Shown: positions 61,042-64,000 of the stretch, in pieces
Numbering within the stretch: position 1 is the stretch's first letter
Layout of the letters: every line of letters starts with the position of its first letter
Notes under the pieces: generated by a model
Seen by the model: the letters and a program-made list of their open reading frames with translations, nothing else
What the model was told of the DNA's origin: nothing
Databases searched by the model: none
Assembly: GCA_959026725.1 (NCBI GenBank)
Contig: CAUFMG010000004.1
Coordinates: forward strand, 1-64,000
Direction of reading: 5' to 3'
Length of the DNA stretch: 64,000 nucleotides
DNA from: an uncultured Collinsella sp.
Lineage (GTDB): Bacteria > Actinomycetota > Coriobacteriia > Coriobacteriales > Coriobacteriaceae
Position numbers and translations under genes: made by a program

Positions 61042-62262
61042 CTAGTTCTCGCCCTCAAACATACCACCTGCAACAACTTCGTACATATGCTCGAGCTCCA
61101 GGCGGTCCATCAAAAGCGGAACGGGATACAGGGGATTGGCCTCGGCGTCGGCATGGGCCGCCATTTGCGGAATATCGGAGCGGCGAATACCCGAGACATA
61201 TTTGGGGATTCCCAGGGCCTCGTTCATGCGGTCGACCCAATCGATAAAGGCCTCGGCCGCAAGACTGTCCTGCGCGGTAGCCGGCGCAATGCCCGACATG
61301 CGAGCAAGATCGGCAAGCTTGGGGGCGGCGGCGTCACCATAAGCGCGAAGCATGTGCGGCAGGATGATCGCGTTGGCTAAACCGTGCGGAATTCCGTATC
61401 GGCCGCCCAGACTGTGCGCGATGGCATGCACATATCCGACATAGGAGCGGGTAAACGCAACACCCGCCTTATACGCCGCCGAAAGCATATTGCGGCGCGC
61501 ACGCATGTCGTCGCCATGCTCATAGGCCTCGAGCAAATTGTCGCGGATGAGCTGGACCGCCTGACGCGCCATCTTGCGCGTGTAGGGCGTGGTGCTACGG
61601 CCGATAAAGGCCTCGACAGCATGCGTCAGGGCGTCCATGCCCGTCTGCCCCGTAATGGAGGCGGGCAACCCGCGCGTAAACTCGGGGTCGTGAACCGCAA
61701 AACGCGGGATGAGCACAAAGTCGTTAATGGGGTATTTATAGTGCGTCTCGTTATCGGTGATAACCGCCGCGAGCGTGACTTCGCTTCCCGTGCCGGCGGT
61801 AGTGGGAACCGCAATAAGCAGCGGCAGGAGACGGTGGACACGCAATAGGCCACGCATCTTGTTGATGGGCTTGTTTGGCTGCGCAATGCGCGCCCCCACA
61901 CCCTTGGCGCAGTCCATGGCTGATCCTCCACCAAAGCCGATAATGGCCCGGCAGTCGTTCTCGCGATACAGCGCCGCCGCTTCCTCCACATTCGAGACCG
62001 TGGGGTTCGCACGCGTTTCGGCATAGACCGTAGCGCCAATCCCCTGAGCCGTAAGCGCACGCTCGAGTGATGCCGTGAGCCCCAAACGTGCAATACCAGG
62101 GTCTGTCACGATAAGGACCTTCTGGATCGAGCGCTTTTGAAGCACCGCGGGCACATCCTCGGCATGCTCCAAAATGCGCGGCTCGGTATAGGGCAGAATC
62201 GGCAATGCAATGCGAAAAACCGTCTGATATGTTCGGCACCAGGCACGACGGGCTAGATGCAT
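61042..62262 (-). CDS. Iron-containing alcohol dehydrogenase
   Basis: A 406-residue group III (Fe-dependent) alcohol dehydrogenase. The NAD-binding GGGSAMDCAKGVG, the GTGSEVTLAAVI segment, and the metal-binding MDALTHAVEAF and HAIAHSLGGRYGIPHGLANAIILPHML are intact. With the aldehyde dehydrogenase behind it, it would interconvert an alcohol, an aldehyde and the acid. The ATG at 62262 follows AAGGAG; homology supports it. A Rex-like dyad lies just upstream. Confidence 0.93.
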   Translation of the reverse strand: MHLARRAWCRTYQTVFRIALPILPYTEPRILEHAEDVPAVLQKRSIQKVLIVTDPGIARLGLTASLERALTAQGIGATVYAETRANPTVSNVEEAAALYRENDCRAIIGFGGGSAMDCAKGVGARIAQPNKPINKMRGLLRVHRLLPLLIAVPTTAGTGSEVTLAAVITDNETHYKYPINDFVLIPRFAVHDPEFTRGLPASITGQTGMDALTHAVEAFIGRSTTPYTRKMARQAVQLIRDNLLEAYEHGDDMRARRNMLSAAYKAGVAFTRSYVGYVHAIAHSLGGRYGIPHGLANAIILPHMLRAYGDAAAPKLADLARMSGIAPATAQDSLAAEAFIDWVDRMNEALGIPKYVSGIRRSDIPQMAAHADAEANPLYPVPLLMDRLELEHMYEVVAGGMFEGEN

Positions 62263-62279
62263 AAAGGAAACTCCTTCAT

Positions 62280-62297
62280 TTGTTGATAGGTCAACAT
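62280..62297. promoter_or_regulatory. Rex-like operator upstream of the alcohol dehydrogenase
   Basis: TTGTTGATAGGTCAACAT has two 6-bp perfect half sites (TGTTGA / TCAACA) around a 4-base spacer, close to the Clostridia-type Rex consensus TTGTTAANNNNTTAACAA. It lies just before the ribosome binding site of the alcohol dehydrogenase. Rex senses NADH/NAD+ and classically controls alcohol dehydrogenases, so the context fits. Match is by eye only. Confidence 0.4.
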
Positions 62298-62376
62298 TTG
62301 CTCGACCGATTGTACTCAGCGGAGATCGCAGACGGTATGCCAATCGTTAATCAATCAACATCTTCATATCTCAAAA

Positions 62377-62404
62377 TTGTTTTATTAAAAATCATTCCTA
62401 ATAG
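62377..62404 (+). promoter_or_regulatory. Putative promoter of rubrerythrin
   Basis: TTGTTT, a 16-base spacer and TAATAG in an AT-rich patch about 115 bases upstream of the rubrerythrin start. Plausible but weak. Confidence 0.3.
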
Positions 62405-62518
62405 GCTTCACATTTGGTTGCATTTATGGATAATAGAACTCGTCAAGACGCACGTCCGGAGAGGGCCCTTACGGGACCGGACGAGCGCACAATCGCCATC
62501 GATCGAAAGGATCGAATC

Positions 62519-63079
62519 ATGAAGTTTGTTTGCCCCGTTTGCGGTTATGTGGAAGAGTTCGACGGCGACCAGCTGCCCGAGGACTTCAAGTGCCCCCAGT
62601 GCGGCGTTCCCGGTTCTCGTTTCCTGAAGCAGGAGGAGGGCCAGCTCGAGTGGGCTGCCGAGCACGTCGTGGGCGTCGCCAAGATGGAGGGCGTCTCCGA
62701 GGACATCGTTGCCGACCTGCGCGCCAACTTTGAGGGCGAGTGCTCCGAGGTCGGTATGTACCTGGCCATGGCTCGCGTCGCTCATCGCGAGGGCTACCCC
62801 GAGATCGGCCTGTACTGGGAGAAGGCTGCCCACGAGGAGGCCGAGCACGCCGCCAAGTTCGCTGAGCTCCTGGGCGAGGTCGTGACCGACTCCACCAAGA
62901 AGAACCTCGAGATGCGCGTTGAGGCCGAGAACGGCGCCACCGCCGGAAAGACTGATCTTGCCAAGCGCGCCAAGGCCGCTGGCCTCGATGCCATCCACGA
63001 TACCGTGCACGAGATGGCTCGCGACGAGGCTCGTCACGGCAAGGCTTTCGCCGGCCTGCTCAAGCGCTACTTTGGCTAA
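62519..63079 (+). CDS. rbr: Rubrerythrin with N-terminal rubredoxin domain (reverse rubrerythrin)
   Basis: A 186-residue peroxide-reducing protein. A rubredoxin-type iron site is at the N-terminus ([10 protein letters not shown]… [13 protein letters not shown]), reversed from classical rubrerythrin. The four-helix di-iron domain follows with Glu/His ligands in [34 protein letters not shown] and [15 protein letters not shown]. It reduces hydrogen peroxide with electrons from NAD(P)H in anaerobes. GAAAGGA precedes the ATG. Monocistronic with its own terminator. Confidence 0.93.
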   Translation: MKFVCPVCGYVEEFDGDQLPEDFKCPQCGVPGSRFLKQEEGQLEWAAEHVVGVAKMEGVSEDIVADLRANFEGECSEVGMYLAMARVAHREGYPEIGLYWEKAAHEEAEHAAKFAELLGEVVTDSTKKNLEMRVEAENGATAGKTDLAKRAKAAGLDAIHDTVHEMARDEARHGKAFAGLLKRYFG

Positions 63080-63113
63080 GCCAACCGCTTGAGACATAAC
63101 CTCTAGCTCGATG

Positions 63114-63145
63114 AGGCCCGGACCGTATTGGTTCGGGCCTTTTTC
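63114..63145 (+). terminator. Intrinsic terminator of rubrerythrin
   Basis: AGGCCCGGACC / GGTTCGGGCCT (one mismatch) followed by TTTTC, 35 bases beyond the stop. Confidence 0.85.
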
Positions 63146-63210
63146 GTGCCTCACAAACTTGTTAACTACCTGAAATAGGACCGCCTTCGGCATAGGTTTC
63201 TCGTCAAAAA

Positions 63211-63333
63211 CTAAGTGAGTAGACTTTTTGGAACTTGCCGAGCACGCCATCCATATTGCTTTATAAAGCCGCAGGTAAATGACTTGTTTCAAAACGGCCT
63301 GGTCGCCAAAGTGCTAAAAGCCTACTCACTTAG
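63211..63333. repeat. 123-bp palindromic element B
   Basis: A second copy of the element at 53178-53300, identical in length. The left terminal repeat is the same 19 bases; the right is TAAAAGCCTACTCACTTAG, with two changes. The core ATAAAGCCGCAGGTAAA (63263-63279) matches element A; inner arms differ but still complement each other. It overlaps the 3' end of the next gene, whose stop codon lies in the right repeat. Confidence 0.85.
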
Positions 63334-64000
63334 AACCGCAGCCGTCCACGATCGAGCTGTTTTGTGTCTAACGGGCATCTTTCCGTCGATTACTCCCAAT
63401 TTTGTCCAGTCAACGAATAGTTCAGACCTGAGTAATGTCTCAGCCCTTTGCTCATCTGAGCTTTTATCACGATATTCAGCATCGAGCATCCTGCATACGG
63501 CCTTAACGATCGCGCGGAATCTATCCTCATCCGATATCTGTCTGTGTGTCAGGAGAAGCACATCGTAGCCCATGGCCTGAAGGGCCGTCATGCGGTCAGC
63601 GTCACGCAAGCCATCCCCTGCGCGTCCGTGCGAGGCCTTTCCCTGACATTCAATGGCCACCTGTCGCCTGCCGTCCGGCGAAGACAGAAGTATGTCGATA
63701 TATACACGGGACTTTCCCACAATCGCTCGAGCACTTGTGCTTAGCATCACTTCAACATTAAGCTCTATGTCGCAAAAACCTTCGCCTCCCAGGGATCGCG
63801 GCAGTGCAAGTAGCAAATACGCCTCGACCTCAAAAGGCGACGCGGCACCCAATGGAACGAGTTGCGATACCGCCATAAATCTATTGCCGTAACGCATCCC
63901 ACAAACATCTGAACAAAAACGGTCAAGGTCTCCGCCCAAAACCAAAGCGTCTCGACGCCATAAATTTGAGGCGGTGCCGTCCTCGGACGGGCAGCGCGCC
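63322..64000 (-). CDS. PD-(D/E)xK-like nuclease-domain protein (5' end outside window)
   Basis: The frame is open from its stop at 63322 to the window edge, so the start is lost; at least 226 codons are present. It resembles lineage-specific coriobacterial proteins with a C-terminal endonuclease-like domain: FEVEAYLLLALPRSLGGEGFCDIELNVEV, then YIDILLSSPDGRRQVAIECQGKASHGRAGDGLRDADRMTALQAMGYDVLLLTHRQI, where D and ExQ sit as in PD-(D/E)xK/VSR folds. Family assignment is tentative. Its last codons and TAG belong to element B. Confidence 0.6.
   Translation of the reverse strand, partial: ARCPSEDGTASNLWRRDALVLGGDLDRFCSDVCGMRYGNRFMAVSQLVPLGAASPFEVEAYLLLALPRSLGGEGFCDIELNVEVMLSTSARAIVGKSRVYIDILLSSPDGRRQVAIECQGKASHGRAGDGLRDADRMTALQAMGYDVLLLTHRQISDEDRFRAIVKAVCRMLDAEYRDKSSDEQRAETLLRSELFVDWTKLGVIDGKMPVRHKTARSWTAAVLSE

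Noticed and set aside
1..64000. CRISPR array, rRNA operon, prophage or insertion sequence
   Set aside because: No regularly spaced repeats, no rRNA-like sequence, and no integrase, transposase or phage structural gene is visible.

Overview
The window is GC-rich, densely coded DNA from what looks like a strictly anaerobic gut actinobacterium, most probably a Collinsella or close relative in the Coriobacteriia. The evidence is indirect: high-GC codon use, a single-chain PurL, lipoproteins with a twin-arginine-like motif in the signal peptide, a rubredoxin-rubrerythrin peroxidase, an Etf-linked lactate dehydrogenase and an actinobacterial Ski2-like/DUF3516 helicase. No rRNA, CRISPR array, intact insertion sequence or prophage is visible.

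Layout. 1-9.7 kb: tRNA-Leu(CAA) beside a duplicated tRNA 3' end, a transglutaminase-like protein, class II aldolase, an MBL hydrolase, a bifunctional RelA/SpoT and a large RecJ-helicase fusion, mostly on the minus strand. 9.9-12.4 kb: a BASS-type transporter, a GalT-like DUF4931 protein and CutC. 12.4-19 kb: a hairpin-rich spacer, then a branched-chain amino acid ABC transporter (livF, G, M, H) with two paralogous binding lipoproteins. 19.3-28.2 kb: homoserine dehydrogenase, an SDR oxidoreductase, a CPA2 antiporter, PurL and an EamA transporter. 28.3-32.8 kb: a membrane diguanylate cyclase, KdgT, AzlCD and an HD-domain protein. 32.8-36.4 kb: a three-gene operon matching electron-bifurcating lactate dehydrogenase (FAD dehydrogenase, EtfB, ferredoxin-domain EtfA). 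36.7-40 kb: five unrecognised, mainly exported proteins. 40-46.5 kb: DUF554, then a TerB / BrxD-like ATPase / Lhr-like helicase operon with the architecture of the Shango antiphage system.

46.5-56.1 kb is rich in tRNA and RNA enzymes: Elp3, a methyltransferase resembling Trm9/ALKBH8, TrmB and a Ski2-like helicase, together with a SpeE-like protein and an XRE/DUF4097 envelope pair. 56-59.6 kb carries DUF2130, a metallophosphoesterase, a 59-residue charged protein, a HIRAN protein and a 27-residue holin-like peptide. The right end has an aldehyde/alcohol dehydrogenase operon with a Rex-like operator, a rubrerythrin and a 5'-truncated nuclease-like gene.

The most unusual non-coding signal is a pair of 123-bp intergenic palindromes (53178-53300 and 63211-63333). 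Both have the same length, share a 19-bp terminal inverted repeat that begins with TAA, TGA and TAG in the three frames, and have a conserved apical core (ATAAARCCGCAGGTA) inside diverged, still complementary arms. Smaller hairpins with a GGGACA-type motif between the arms (43930, 58037, possibly 12463) look like REP-type repeats.
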